DNA from: Sipunculus nudus
Lineage: Eukaryota > Annelida > Sipuncula > Golfingiida > Sipunculidae
Reading direction: 5' to 3'
Assembly: GCA_026874595.1 (NCBI GenBank)
Contig: CM049317.1
Location: forward strand, 53,219,618-53,283,617
Length of the DNA: 64,000 bases
Every line of letters starts with the position of its first letter. Within the stretch, counting starts at the first letter, position 1. Below the pieces are notes generated by a model. That model searched no databases. It worked only from the letters and a program-made list of their open reading frames with translations, and was not told where the DNA came from. Shown one piece after another: positions 13,561 through 27,458 of this stretch. The translations under genes and the position numbers were made by a program.

Positions 13561-15197
13561 GGGATTCCGGCTGAGAATTGCTTTCATTCCCGTTCGTGGG
13601 TTTATGTGTGTGAGTTTACGTGCGCTTTTCATATTATTAGTGGAATCCGCCTTACGATACGGGTCCAGGAATTACTTCTAGAGATATTCATAAATGTGCA
13701 GTTATTTGGGTACGAATAAACCAAGTAGTATTGGCCGAATAGGAGAATATTAACTTGTTTTGTGGAACATCCACACAATAAGGATTGCCCAAGTGGCGCA
13801 GATCTGCATTAATCGATTCACTTTTCCAGTTTAGTGATGGAATCCCTACCAGTTTAACGGTGTATTCGTAACATTCGTATGGATTTTATTTCTGCCACTC
13901 GCCAGGTGAGCCCGGGTATGAAGAAGGACAAAGTTTATACATGAAAAATGTATACATGTACCCAATTATCGATGTTCTTGTGTCCTTCATGTATCTACCA
14001 AACTACCGGAAATTTAGCTGACCCTTTATCTGCAATAAATGTATCCATTTCAACTACGTGATATGAAATTGATGACTCAGGTAATTTCAATAAAGGATAA
14101 AAGTGAGTATTTATTTTTAAGGAGGCCAAAGAGAATGTTTGACTTACAGTACCTAAAAATATTTTCGGCAACGGTTTTCCCATGCTACCAAAACTTCATT
14201 TTAATAATCTCAGGAGTGGCGGTATCTAAATATAAAACGGCAATCTAATGGACCCTTATTTTTTCTCACAACGAAGTATGACGTCATTTAAAGAAAAGTG
14301 TTTACATGTCAATGTTGACAATCATTCACATCTACTGATATCATATTTTTGTAAGTTAAATATAAAATAATATTGCTAAAACTGTCGAAAACTGGTAGTT
14401 TGCAGAACATACCGAGAATCAAAGACGATCCGAGCCCACGACATATATCCACAGTTATGCACACATATGCCATGCTTAACAAAAAGATCATGTCTAATTA
14501 AGATTAAATTAGATGTATCATTTCATGCATAGATAGAGAAACAGTTTTACCTGAAGGTATTCACATGTAACACGTCTTAATACAAGTTGACGCCGGCGTG
14601 CCGCCAAAACTTAAACAACTATCGAATGTAAGTGTAATCGGGTGATCACGTAACCTCTTGCTCTCATCAACTTTGTCTTCATGTATGTGTTATTTTTCAA
14701 ATAAAAAACATTTTATTATATACTTTAATTTTTGGTTGAGAGCATAAAGACTATATTGAAAAAGATGTTTATATTATCTTTTATTTTTTTCAGTTAGACT
14801 GCTATATGTCTGGACGGTCAGATGCGAACATCTCCTATGAGTGACAGATCACTTAAAATTGAGCAGAGACGGAACAAACATGGGACCGTGTTGGAAATAT
14901 AATCAAATGTCAGGATTTATGGTATGAACTTTTATGTATATTTTTTTAATTTGGACACGTTGTGTAGCACATTTCATATTTATTAATACACTATAACGTG
15001 CTTTATTTTTTTAATTATTATTTATATATTAAATCATATCATGTGACCACTTAAACAAATACTTATTTCATAATAATCGTCATCGTTTTCAATATTTAAT
15101 AAAAAAAAATGCTCAAACCAAGTGACCACATTTTTAAAAATAAAAATGGAAAAAATAAGGAGTGACCAAATGTTGTTTGACTAGCCAGCCAAAGATG

Positions 15198-15245
<48 letters not shown>

Positions 15246-15551
15246 TAAAATGTGGTCTTATGTGGTGTGACAACAATTTTCATCATAACGTTTTGACAAA
15301 AATATATTTTATGATATATTACATTTAGAAATGTGGTCACAATGTACAAGACAACATGTCCACATAATTAACAAATAAAGTTCATTCAAATGAGTTGTAA
15401 CATGTGATTATCTGCTCCAAATAATCCGTGTTTGCCCCGCGTCCCTCCCGGTTTTAAGTCGTCTGTTACTCAAGGAAGATGTTCACATCTGATTTCCTGA
15501 CAGACATTTCGAATAAATCATGTTAGATGTGGATTATTTAAGGTAAAATGT

Positions 15552-15595
<44 letters not shown>

Positions 15596-15950
15596 TATAA
15601 TAAAATTATGTATCGAGGTTACCTTTATTAGACATAATCTTTCTAATCATCATACCATACAAGTACAATAACCCCACAAAAATTATACCAGTGGAAGCGC
15701 AAGATCTTCAACGTTAACCAGGAAAAAAACGTTGAAATTTGTTCACACTTTAAAAAAAAAACAGAAACATGGGCCGCCATAATACACGATTACCTAAGCA
15801 GCGTCTTAACGTATCTAAGTATAATGAGGCTTTAAAAACCCCTTAGTTAAACTGCAACATTTATCTGTTCTTTAGCGTCATTTTATTAGCCGTGATAGAT
15901 ACTACAGAAATGATCAATTTATTTCACAATTATATAAAAATGTTTGCAAA
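13560..15950. other. AT-rich non-coding DNA with two TA microsatellites
   Basis: Pure (TA)n runs lie at about 15199-15234 and 15553-15591, flanked by AT-rich sequence with several 'gtgaccac' words. No ORF, RNA gene or element end could be supported. Confidence 0.6.
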
Positions 15951-15954
15951 AATA

Positions 15955-18900
15955 GCTAGATCTTGTGCTGGATTTGCATGTAAATTAAATAATCGCATCT
16001 AATAATCGTGAAACACCCGGCTTAAGCTGATATTAGAGAATAAATCTCATTACAGATATTAACAATAATAAATCAATAATTTCTCCTTTGTACTTTGCCA
16101 TTTTAAAGGATAACTATGCTCTAGAAGACTTTGAAAAATCACTGACGCCGAAAATATCATGTACATTTTCTATTACCCTCATCCTTGTCACTGATGTGTG
16201 TTTTTCTCCTCTAAACGGCATAAACCGACCCATCATTCACAGAGTTAATCAGGACTTCCAACATTAAGCCAAGCCCCCAGAGGCATGGAGACCACCTTCT
16301 GTGGTTTAGTTGTAGAACACAAGGCTGAAAGTTGGGAAAATTTGAATCTAAACCAAAGGGGTAAGATTTTTTACGGTCGGCTCCACCCGGGGTGAGCTTT
16401 CTGCAAGCTAAATGGGAAGGTCGTGTCCCACACCCGTGTTTCACTCAAAAACGGGAACCCGTTTCGGTCGTTCCTCGGTGGTTGGAGCCGTGTGCTACTG
16501 CCCTGCCACGTAGTCCAAAACCGGAACAGATGTACAAAGTTGAGCTAATATAATAAAAGGCGGTTTGCCTGCAACAAACAAATATTTTATAAAAGAGGCA
16601 TGACTCACGGCAATGAAAAGATATGATAAGATATGCTTTGTTTATCCCTAGCACACCAATAAAAAAAGTGGGAAAGGGTTAACAAATGCTGCCACCGCTG
16701 CCATAAGTTTACTCAAATCATTCGCCCTGGCAAGAATATGAAGACCTTTTCAAGGGCCGTACAGATGATTAAATGCTTAATTTGTGAAATGGAATCCAAA
16801 CATTTCCCTTCAGTGATATAGTTGTTCTGATTTTATTTGTATAGGAGAAACCTATAGCACGAAACCTGGATGCCACATATTTACCCGATTTATACTTAAC
16901 GCTTTATTCGACGATGAATTAACTTAACTAAAGACCATTATTCGGTATAAAATGCGCTAAAATCCCCATCGATGGGTATGCGCTGATGCGTCCAGGGTAT
17001 ATCTGTCATGTCCGCCATGTCATCTTTGATGATAGCCTTGTAGTGAATAGGATCCTTGTGCGGCCGTTAGTCCGTATTGCTATTCTTTGACTTCATGTCT
17101 CGGGCGTTGTCTTTCAACACAATTACCCTGAATTCGTTTGAGCCCCAAAAAGAATGTTCTCTATGGAATTGCGGACTCGAAAGGTATTCAATTTGGAAAT
17201 CCTTTCACGCGCATTTTCTCCAGCAACCGATCGAGCAGACCTAATTTATAATTGGCCCGTGTGAGAGGACAAGGGACATCGATTCCGAAATAGTCAGAAA
17301 TCCAATATAGCCACCAGGCAGCCGTTATCTGGGAGTTCCTTTAGAGTGCAGTGTCCTATGATCCGTTTAAGCGATCGCCGTCTTGGAATTAGAGTTCTAA
17401 TTGAGAACCTGAAGGGCCCAGCTGGTTTCTTTGTTTAGATTACCTCACCCGTTCATTTTTTCACTTGAAGACGAAAAATGATGGAGGGTGTTGTTATATA
17501 ACGCAGACTCTCTAACCTGTTTTTTTAATGACACAACAACACTCTGGTTCAGACAAACGAACTACTTCCTGCTTTGATACACAATCGTAATTGCCGTCAG
17601 CTGGCGCTGCAATGGCATATCCGAAATATAATTTGAAATATTTCTGGATTTTCTGGAGAAATAAGGAAAAAAAAACCTCCATAAGGAAGTCATCATTCCC
17701 GAACTTGCGTATACGGGGCATGATCATAGAAAAGGAGAGGGGATTCTGTCAGTACTTCTGTGGACTGCCTCCCCACGATAAATCTAATGTTGCACATAGT
17801 ATGTGCGCCTTCCTTCGGTATACTTTTGGCATCCTTCAGGACGAAAGGTGAATGACATTGCAAATGCTACCCTTAGCACATTCTAGGACTTATTCGGATC
17901 TACACTGAAAGACGACTGGATGCAAGTATCCTTGCCACGTTTAAGGACCATTCAAGATATATCTGCTTGATTTCTGTAAATGAAATCTTACATAGCACCG
18001 TAAGCCAATCAAGGACCATACAATATCCGCATCTACAGTATCTCGACCCGAGCGATATAATAGTTTCGCAATTAACATATGCCTTCATGCGTAATTATTA
18101 GGTCACTGTCTAAACTTTCAGGCCCGTCAGATATATGACCAAAGGGGCATTATACCTATTATTATCATTGTATTTTATAACTCAAGATTTGGCCTCTGTG
18201 GACATAGTAAATGCGGCTTGGGAATAAACGAGGACCCCGTGATATCAAGGAATAGTCCCAGTTATCTGTCCACTGGCCTTTGTTTTTCAACCATCGACTT
18301 TCTACGAAGCTGATAAAAACGTAGATACATAAATTTGAGCAACGACATATTCCTTTCGGTGCAAGTATAGAGTTTTTGAATGCACTGTAATAGTTTTTTT
18401 ATCAAATGTGGTAATATCAAACATGTACAACATAAAAGAAACATGAAAAAAGAAATGTCTTACAAATAGACACGTTGCATAATTTTGTGTCATAAGAACG
18501 CGTCCATTCTATTTAACAGATAACAGTGTTGATTTTAAGACGAAAACGCGAGTTTTATATTTATACTTGGGAAAATTTTTAAGTGCAACTGACGCGTAAA
18601 TAAAATGATTAGATTTTCATATCAGTGGGAACAGCGTGCTCTAACACATCCCAAGGCAGCAATCTCATTACAAACTTAAAAGCTCGCTACAAGTTTCTAA
18701 TTTTACATTTCAATATCAGACTATAACACTATTGCTCACTACATAACAACTTTTTACTGTCGTTTTCGATTTCCTTCGCGTCTGCCTGTATTGCATCTTC
18801 CCCATAGTTTTTATTTTTTTTACAGAGATAATCAGTCTCCGTGGAATTTGGTTGGCATTTCCGTAAGGAAATAGTCGAGAAGCAAGAGCACTACGGTTAG

Positions 18901-19400
18901 AATTATTAAATGCTGCCACATACATGCTCACATTCATCCGAAATAAATAAATATGTATAAATAAGAGTTTTAACCATTGTTTTCGATTATTCTCACGGTC
19001 GTGACAATAAGTTGTAGCATCTAATTTTGCTGCCAAAGTTCCGGGAAATTCAATAAAGGCAATCACCTTACCACGATAAGGATTTTTCCATGTCCTTTTG
19101 GATATTTAAACAATGCCCTACTCCGCATGCGGCCTTCAACTTTAAATCACTTTTGCTTCGGTCAGCTACTAAAGTATATTATGTGAACTTGATTCTTTCA
19201 ACAGGTAAATATTTTAAACCTGTCTAACTGAATTCTAGTAAGCAGTAGAAGGGCTTCTGATAGAATTATCTTGCTAAACTTATAATAATAAAAATAAATA
19301 TTAGCGACTGGACCAAAGTTCACTTTCATTGCAGCCATATTTCTTTTTCAGGCAGTATTAATCATGTTGTGATTACTTATAATATCTGAGCTGCGAGCAC
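15955..19400. repeat. Diverged large repeat unit, copy 4
   Basis: Begins at 'agatcttgtgctggatttgcatgt' (about 15958). It repeats the landmarks 'aattaccctgaattcg' (about 17120), 'cttccttcggtata' (about 17808), 'gtatccttgccacg' (about 17925), 'atgtcttacaaatagacacg' (about 18453) and the degenerate exon-like block (about 18780-18905). It ends near the 'gaattatcttgctaaactta' segment (about 19263) that also occurs at about 12990. Confidence 0.55.
16375..16530 (+). mobile_element. SINE fragment, copy 2
   Basis: Plus-strand similarity to the minus strand of the 770-1010 element: 'ctgcaagctaaatgggaagg' against 'ctgcaggcataatgggaagg', and 'gctactgccctgcc' against 'gctaccgccctgtc'. The tRNA-like head is missing. 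Its position inside repeat copy 4 and not in the others marks it as a later insertion. Confidence 0.5.
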
Positions 19401-19519
19401 CTGTATGTGCCGCACTTGGAAAATCTCGTGCATAATATCCCATTTATTTTGTTCAGATCGAAACGAAAGCTGAATCTTTAAAATATACTTTCGTAATTTT
19501 ACAATAGTGTTCCAATAAA

Positions 19520-21900
19520 ACCAAATCTTTTATCAAATTTTAGCCCTGACTAAGCGAAACAGTGCGTTTAAAAATAATTTTGTTTTTGCATAGTATCTAT
19601 TTCAGCTTATTCCAGAGGTAGCACTGGATTAGCTGAAGGTTTTAATTTGCAATGGTAATCAATTGTATGTGCATTTACACTTATTTGCCCCCTTTCGAGT
19701 GTTTATCAATTATTTCTGATGCAAAGTAAGAGAAACACAACTCAGCAGGTATAATGGACCCTTAAGCCTGCTTGATGCTTAAACTTTCACTTTGGTCGTA
19801 GGCTCTCTAATATTAATGGGCCAAAATGTTGCTAAAGGGATAAAAATACAAAAATACATCAGATAGTTATTGTTATACTAGGGCAACAAATTAGTATATA
19901 TATGCATTAAGGATTGTTCATTATTTACGTTCTCAGTGTAGGGCTTGCTTTTCACAGATCCCCAACGATGTAGGCTGACAATTGAATTCTTACCGTGAAG
20001 CCCTGTTTCCCAAACACTCTGTGGTAATCGTTTAAGCACATGATTGATGGCATTGGATTTGTGTTTTATTTCTTTTCAAATAAACTCTGAACTGTCTTAA
20101 TGAAAACATTAACGCGGTCCATCATCCATAATGATTTTAACAAAATCACACGATATGGAAGAGGATAAAACCTCCAATCATGGTCCATTGAAGTATCATG
20201 TTCTAATTGTAAAAAGCCGTCCACACACAGTCTTAAATCAGCGTACAGTATTTTCTTCCGATGTATATTTGTTTATCAATGTCCGTCATTAAATTAACAA
20301 ACATCCTCAGTCTGACTATAATATATATATATATATAATCATGATGATAAATTTGTTTTTAAGATAAAATATTAAAGATAAATGTATGTCATGATTATAT
20401 GATACAAACAGATAATAAGACTATATTATACTATTGATTCAAGATGAAAATAATTATGATTTACAAGGGACAAATTTTAAATGAACTATTATTTAATTAA
20501 GTAAATATAATTATTAAAAAAGAATTTGTCGTTATGCAAGACATAGGTTCATGGAAATGCAAACTTTTGTATTTATTTTGATAATTGTAAATACACCTCG
20601 ACTGTTGCATGATCATTTAAATGTATTTCTCTTACTCTTCTAATTGGCTATTAGTCTAATTCGGGTCGCTGCGGTTGTTTCATGTGAGCCTTTCCATGAG
20701 GCCGATATGGAATTCATTCGGCATGCGTTTCCATGGACTTGCTCTTGGTAAAATGCTGACGAAAATATGACTTCATTGCGAAAAAAACAGCAAATATCAA
20801 AATAATTAATCTTTGTTATATGGCTTAACGGCACTTTTCTAGTTCCGTCGTGTACTTTGCAGGTTATCAACCATTTATTTTTAAAATAAATCAGAATAAA
20901 CCATTTTTTCATACAGAAATATCAGCAACATGTATAAACAATTGTGCATGAGGTTCATGAATTATTTGCTTATCAACACACCTTTGTTGTGCCATTATAT
21001 ACTAACTAACCAGCAACTTAATCGACTTGGATTCATCAACATTCTCCCAGACCCAAGAGGCATGAAGCACGGTCGTAATGATGAGGGTTATCAAAGCTGC
21101 AACGTTTCGAGTTTTGAGAACCTACTCACTTAGACTCGACACATACAATTTTTTGTCTAAAATTTAAAAAAAAATGATAAATAATTTCAACCATGTCTTT
21201 CATAATTGGCTATTTTTATTCAGTTAAAGCCTCATAAGCTGTCTTATCTGTACTATATACATATTCATGTATGGCAGGATCAACTGAATTTTATAAACTG
21301 AATTGACATAGGTCTCTGGTATCTTTTTCATAATCTTTGCAGATATTGCTGATATCGTGACACATTCAGGATCACTTTCTCCATGCCGTGTTGTCAAACT
21401 TGACGTGTTGCATACAAGCCAGAGCCATTGATGTAACGCAACGCACTGTTTACGCACTAATTAAGTTTATTTTCGTTAAAAAAATAACTGTCTTGTCTCT
21501 CATTGCATGGCACTGTGCATTCACAGTCTGTATTTGATGAAAGAATATGCGGGCAAGGTACCTTAGTGTTGCTTGGGGTTTAAACCTCGACAAGAGGCGA
21601 CAGTAACAATGATCAGCACAGATTAACTATGATTTATAATTGAATGTTTACTTACGATGAATGCGAGGGAAGGAAGATGTTTCACAAACCGTCTAAATCA
21701 ATGTGTAAAGCGGTAAATTAAACACTGGGACATGTCGGTAATGGAAGACATGAATTGTATGCATGGATGTAAACTAAGAGGATAAACCGATTATTTGAAT
21801 TAATCCTGGTATATAGCCTTGTTGATTTTTCAAGCGTTTAAAACAGGTGTACCACAGAGGTAATCTGCCTGTTAATAAATTAATAACCTCTTAACATAAT
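19520..21900. other. AT-rich DNA without a supported gene
   Basis: Contains a short (TA)n at about 20322 and a small fragment of the large repeat near 21040-21110 (matching the block that includes 'gaagcacggtc'). The ORFs present are short, and I see no motif or splice context to support them. Confidence 0.5.
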
Positions 21901-24340
21901 GTACTGTATCTTCCGTGTCTATGTAGAGGAGCAGTGGCTCTCATAATATTAAAACTAAGAACACCTAGTAATGTGATGCCATCTTTCACTAGCACAAAGA
22001 AAAAATTGTCCTATCTAAAAGTAAGGGAAAGGCACATTTGTTATGATCCGACGCAAAGTGTGAATTCTGAACTCTACTTTGAATAAGTTGTGACTCAACA
22101 CTAATCAGTTTTAACAGCTTGTTGTGGTGAATAATCTCTCTTAGGTTACATTTTATAATCAGTTATTATAATAAGGTTTTCTAAACCGTCATTTTATCAT
22201 GGCCCTTTAATGTTCTTTCTTACATTGTCTTCACTTCAGATACAGCGCTACTGCTTGCTTCAGGGAAGATACTAGCGCATGTCAGTGACTGAAATATTAT
22301 TGTTTGTTATCATTGTCATGTGTTACAAGGAATTCCTAGAAACTTACAAATTGAATTTCTTATTTAAATCATTAAAAGAGATAATTCCCAAAAATAACAG
22401 CCATGTGCACGGTACCCGCCAGTAAACATCTTGCATTATTTATGTTTTGTTATATCTGGCCACTCTTTGATCAGATTACCCTGTTTAGTTTTTTTTATCA
22501 TTTTATCACACCGATTCTACGTATCATGACAACAAAGTAAAACGTGCATTTTAAGATGATGTCTTCAGTGTATCTAAAAGTCTTTTTTGACTTTTCTGTG
22601 TTATATTTAATGCAGCGTATAAATACTGAGTAAACTTAACAATTTGCTCCATATTATTTAGTTTCTTTCACATGCCAATTATTTTCCTACTACAAACAAA
22701 CAAATGGTGTATAATTGAGAGGATAACAATGGAAATACTAACTATCTACATAATAATGAAATATAGAGATACGTGGGTTCTCTCATAAGATTGGGCACCT
22801 CAGACTGTGTCTACAGTTGCATCGTGGTGACTGTCCAACAATCTTTTTATGTAGTGGTCTTTATTCTTATGCAAGCTCTCAGACATACTTCAATGCAAGG
22901 TCAAATCTTAAATCCACCTCTCAGTGCATTTAAAACAGTATATGTTGCGCTAGTTTACATATGAGACTACATACTGCTTTGAAAGACATATGATCAAATT
23001 ATCTGGCTAAATTTAAACTAAAACGAAATTACTCGTTACGAGCTCCTAACTAGAAAAGAGCAAATAAATATTTTGCGTACAAATTAACAGGTTCACTTTC
23101 ATTCCTTATCAGGTAGTACGAACTAAGTCGTGAGTAAGTACAATATTGGAAAAAAACAGTAGCTCTTTAAAGTGATTCAAAACAGTCTGCCTCCTCCCCC
23201 TCCCCGAATTCGTTTATGTTCAGTTCCGAAAAAAGCCTCCATCATTACAGACAAATGGTAATTGAACCTTTTGTTTTGTTTTGATTCATAGTGTATTGAA
23301 AGGTGAGCACTAAGATACAAGATTGAAAATGCCTAAGTAAGCACGTGAGAGTGCAGGACTTAAATCCAAAATATATTAATGTGCATTAGTATAATTTTAA
23401 CCTATGTTTTCAATTACAATCATGTCTGTCAGTGCTGCAATACCCAAGCGTTCCGAACAGTTCATTGGCCGAGATAATCAGTGTCCCCTGAATTTCCCCG
23501 AGCCAATGAGTCGGAAGCAAGGCAATGACGATGAGGGGCTAAAGATGCTGCCACAGTTCCAGGATGTTCCTAGAAGGCAATCACCTTAATTGGCACGATT
23601 ATTTTCCGCGTGCTTATTGATAATTATACATTAATGTACTTCACCTACTGCCGTTAGATTGACATCGTTCTTCCTCTGGTCATTAACTAAAACATATGTT
23701 GTGAATTGGATTCAGGAACAAGGCTTTTCTTTAAACTAGACATTTATATTATGTGTGTACGCTGCTTTTACTCTGGTCACCTTCTCAACACCTTTTATGA
23801 ACTAGATAAAGCATAATTCATCATAATACTGTCTAATATTGTTAAATGATGTTAGCGCCTTCCTTCAATTTAGCTACGACCTTTCATTTATTTTTTAAAC
23901 AGACAACACACCATGATTCATATAATCATGTATTTTTTATTCTCAATATACCTTATAAAATGGCGATCAATCCCTGTGCAGAATATTATTTATGTTAACG
24001 ATAATGAAATCAAGCTATCTTGGTAATTCCTGTTTCACTTTATGCCAAACAAGGAGTTATTTATTTTTCCCGTCTCAGATCAAAAGATATTTTTTCCATA
24101 TGAGATCCCTGTTCATTGTTCGAGGTAATCATTCTTCCCATATTGCTAAATGCATACAGATATGAACGACGCATTTTTTCAAAAACATCTCACACATAAC
24201 GGATGAACTTATGACCTGTGTGATGGATTCACTAAAATCATATCCAAACTTTATTCTCGCATCATCATTTCCAAACCCAGTTGTTTCTTATTTTTTTAAT
24301 TATCACATACTTAATAGATTTCGGGTAATTTATACTAGAC
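21900..24340. repeat. Diverged large repeat unit, copy 5 (partial)
   Basis: Shares in order 'gcagtggctctcata' (about 21931, also about 8731), 'gttgtggtgaataa' (about 22120, also about 11710), 'gccatgtgcacgg' with 'cgccagtaaac' (about 22410, also about 11910), 'gacaacaaagtaaaa' (about 22530), the degenerate exon-like block (about 23430-23550) and 'gatgaacttatg' (about 24200, also about 9155). Confidence 0.5.
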
Positions 24341-24499
24341 ATGAATCGCCATTCCTGTATGATTCGCGTGTAGCTCTCCTTCCGTTTGCAATAACTGATT
24401 TTTATTGCGACCAGTCAAGTGTCTGGAGATGCTTAGGCCAGATATACAGGAATTCTGTCACCTGTGTTGTTGCATGGGCCGGCGAACATGGACGGTGAA

Positions 24500-26180
24500 A
24501 CGGGGATATTGCATTTTTTAGGGGTCTTCATTGTAAGTGCAGTGTTAACTCAGAGAGAGGAAGTGAACGTTTTGTATCACCTGTCAGCCATCTGTTTGCG
24601 GGTAATTGAAGTGAAAACAATATAAACCATGGCCATATGAAAGAGTTATAACAACTCCTCTTCATCGACGCTCCTACAAAATATCTCCCTGCATGAAACT
24701 GGACCATCAGATTTACTTCGATCTGTAGATTTTATATTATTACGTTATTTTTTATAGCCTGGTGTGAATAAACATATACAAAAAAATGATTATACATCAC
24801 AACCACTGAAGTCGACAGGTGTAAAATATTGTAAGAACCACACGCCGTACTCCAAAATCTCACGCTGACCATAGACAATGTAATGTTAGCGGGCCAGAAT
24901 GGCGCTCAGTAAGATATTGAAACATCAACGAAGATCAGATATGTATTGTCATACTTGGGCAACAAATCGCATATTCATTTGTTCATATTATTTGTTCATA
25001 TATATTTGTTCTGTTGGTCATAAAACATCAACCGTGAAGACTGAATATAGAATTCGGGAACAGGCTGATTCGTCCCCAAATCCATTTCGTTCTCGTCTTT
25101 TCGTACTCCCCCTGTTTCTCCATAGGTCCGGTTCGCCCCCAGGAATGAGGTCCTCGACCTGTTCGTCCTCATATTTGCAAAAAATGGTGCCAATTCGTCC
25201 ACAGTATTAAATACCTATGTCTAAACAAAACGGTATATCTGATCCCCGATACATATGACGGGTATACATTTCAGGTATTTATTGATAAATATGAAGATTG
25301 TTTAAATGATTGAATAGTTTTTATTATATACTTTCATGAGGAGTCAGTCTGTCTGTCAGTCTACTCAATTTCTTCTGCTTGCTGGTTCTTGCGTCCTACA
25401 TAACGCCATTTACAGTCCACAGTTTTGCAATAATCCTTTTGAAACTTCTACATCCTATGTCTGATTCTAAGATATCGAAAAGTATTTTACATGTTCCGGA
25501 TTTGGCCGCTAGATGTCGCTGTATTTGAACCTCCATTAACATATTTTTTTGTTGCCATATCCAAAACTATAAACCTCATATGCATAAACTATAGCTTATT
25601 TTCTGCCACCGAGTCTTCCCCGTACCCTGGTTAAGCCATAATGTCTCCATCTTGTGCACCTTTGTCAGTATATCTGTCTGTTTGTCGGATATTGTCAGCT
25701 ATCAATGTTTCCATCTTAGTATTTGTGATATATGTCGTTCGACAGGCCACAACGTTTCAACAATCGTTACACAATTGATAGAAACCTACAGTTTGTTCTT
25801 TCTCTCCATACCTGTCATGTTTGTGAACATGAGAAAATATACATGTTCCGGTCGTGTCATATCGAAGCTCACAAAGTCATATCACGCCTGTGATTTGGTT
25901 TTGGACGGTGTGATAAATGTATATTATTTCATCCACCTCTAAATATCTTCTCCACTGCACGTGTATGACATGAATTTTTTGCACATAATCTGTGCACCCC
26001 ATGACGTCTGATATGTGTCAACGTACCCTATCCATTTGCTTGCATATTCCTCTGAAGTAATACATGTAGCTCGGTAACTGTTTAGTGCTAGCCCATATCA
26101 GTCGAACTATTATAATAGCCCGCGCGTGTGCTCGGAATATCACATATCCGGAACGTTCTTCGTGCGGGATTGTCAAATAC
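24500..26180. other. Transition zone between repeat-rich flank and gene-dense block
   Basis: Two plus-strand open frames of about 100 codons lie here, but they have no motifs, promoter or splice signals that I can support. Composition becomes less AT-rich towards 26.1 kb. No terminal repeat or target-site duplication marking an insertion boundary was recognised. Confidence 0.4.
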
Positions 26181-26465
26181 CTACCCTCCCCCACTCGTAC
26201 CAGTATAAAACGTCCTACAATGTGCCTATACTCGCTCCCCTAACGTGTAGATATTTCGTAGGATAGGTATATTCTATACGTCTTGCAAATCTTTCTAATC
26301 ATTGTACAGACGGACGTATTTCCGCTATCTGTGCAACCTGACCAACGTGTTGGTTAATGTACATTAATATGGGGGCGTCCGTTCTTTAAATAGGCAACAA
26401 TCAGTCCGTCATCTGTTTTCATTCCTTACATTTCCGTGACTCAACGAGACGGCTCATACTCCGTC

Positions 26466-26774
26466 ATGTCTGAGATTCCGGTGAACAAACAGGTCAGGCG
26501 CAGGGGTTTTCAAGGTCGTTTGTCGCTTGTTTACCCGACGATGCACAGTCGCGTCACAGAACACATACTTGTTTTGAATATTTACAAACGCACAACACCA
26601 TGCATGCCATATAATCATGACGTTGAACCATGTCAATTTCGTTTTATTGATACATATAACACGACACATGTTTGCATGGATATCATATTGTATTGTGTTA
26701 TGATACAGTACAAGGGATCCGCTTTTTTTGGTCCAGTAATCAACAATACATTCATGTATATGTCAAAACATTAA
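26466..26774 (+). CDS. Small hypothetical protein (102 aa)
   Basis: The first ATG of a plus-strand open frame gives a 102-residue protein beginning MSEIPVNKQVRRRG. The N-terminus is basic and the middle is rich in Cys, Tyr and Thr. There are two TATA-like elements upstream: TATAAAA at about 26204 and TTTAAATA at about 26385, the second about 80 bases before the ATG. The family is not recognised, no signal peptide is clear, and a competing frame of 71 codons runs on the other strand. The gene would be the leftmost of the dense block and transcribed opposite to its neighbours. It is reported because of its promoter context, but could be spurious. Confidence 0.35.
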   Translation: MSEIPVNKQVRRRGFQGRLSLVYPTMHSRVTEHILVLNIYKRTTPCMPYNHDVEPCQFRFIDTYNTTHVCMDIILYCVMIQYKGSAFFGPVINNTFMYMSKH

Positions 26775-27151
26775 CAGTAAAAAATAACATGTCAACCAGA
26801 TCTATCTACTTTTTCACATTTCACAACGTCCAAACAATGACACCTTTAAATGTATCAGTATTAATCAAAGATATATGATCCATAAACACGTATATATGAC
26901 ACGTATATATATATGAATATGCATATATTGTACAGCTTCAGTTTCTACAATCACATTAGCAACATGTGTAACACGTGTTACATTAATCCTCCCTGCGTCA
27001 TCACAATTCTGTGTCGCTGTCTGTATCACTGTCTCCAAATATGTTGTTCCCATGATGCATAAAAGAACAAATGATCCCTTTCCGGGCTATTCAGACCAAT
27101 TCCCTTTTTATATCCTCACCGTATGTACCGCACCAAATGCCCGAATACTAA

Positions 27152-27337
27152 TCATGAATAGTCCTGTGCGCTTCTGTTGAAAACAGGTTGGTCGAAAAGG
27201 TTATAAAAATTATCGTATACCTCATGGATGCGTAAAGCGATAGCGTCACCTATTTCGTGCAGTTCTTGTATGGCGGCGCGAAGGACGTATACAGCACCAC
27301 GGACTATTCTGTTGTCGACCATGTCTGTGATTGACAT
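27152..27337 (-). CDS. Small helical hypothetical protein (61 aa)
   Basis: The frame begins MSITDMVDNRIV and encodes an almost wholly helical, acidic 61-residue protein with heptad-like spacing of Leu/Ile/Val. TATA-like sequences on the minus strand lie just upstream (about 27355-27376), so the 5' leader would be very short; the second Met (MVDN) may be the true start. It lies downstream of the FG-repeat gene on the same strand. An open frame of similar length runs on the opposite strand, so coding status is uncertain. Confidence 0.35.
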   Translation of the reverse strand: MSITDMVDNRIVRGAVYVLRAAIQELHEIGDAIALRIHEVYDNFYNLFDQPVFNRSAQDYS

Positions 27338-27458
27338 GACGTTTACTCTTCAGTGTGTCTTTATATTGTTATATATAAAATGTTATTTATCTATTTATAC
27401 CTTTTGTTGATGACGCAACTCCAGCACATACAGGAAACGTGGTATCACACGCACCAGT

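Noticed and set aside
18716-19066. 116-codon minus-strand ORF in repeat copy 4
   Set aside because: Contains the degenerate exon-like block but with an insertion and no splice-like ends; treated as part of the repeat.
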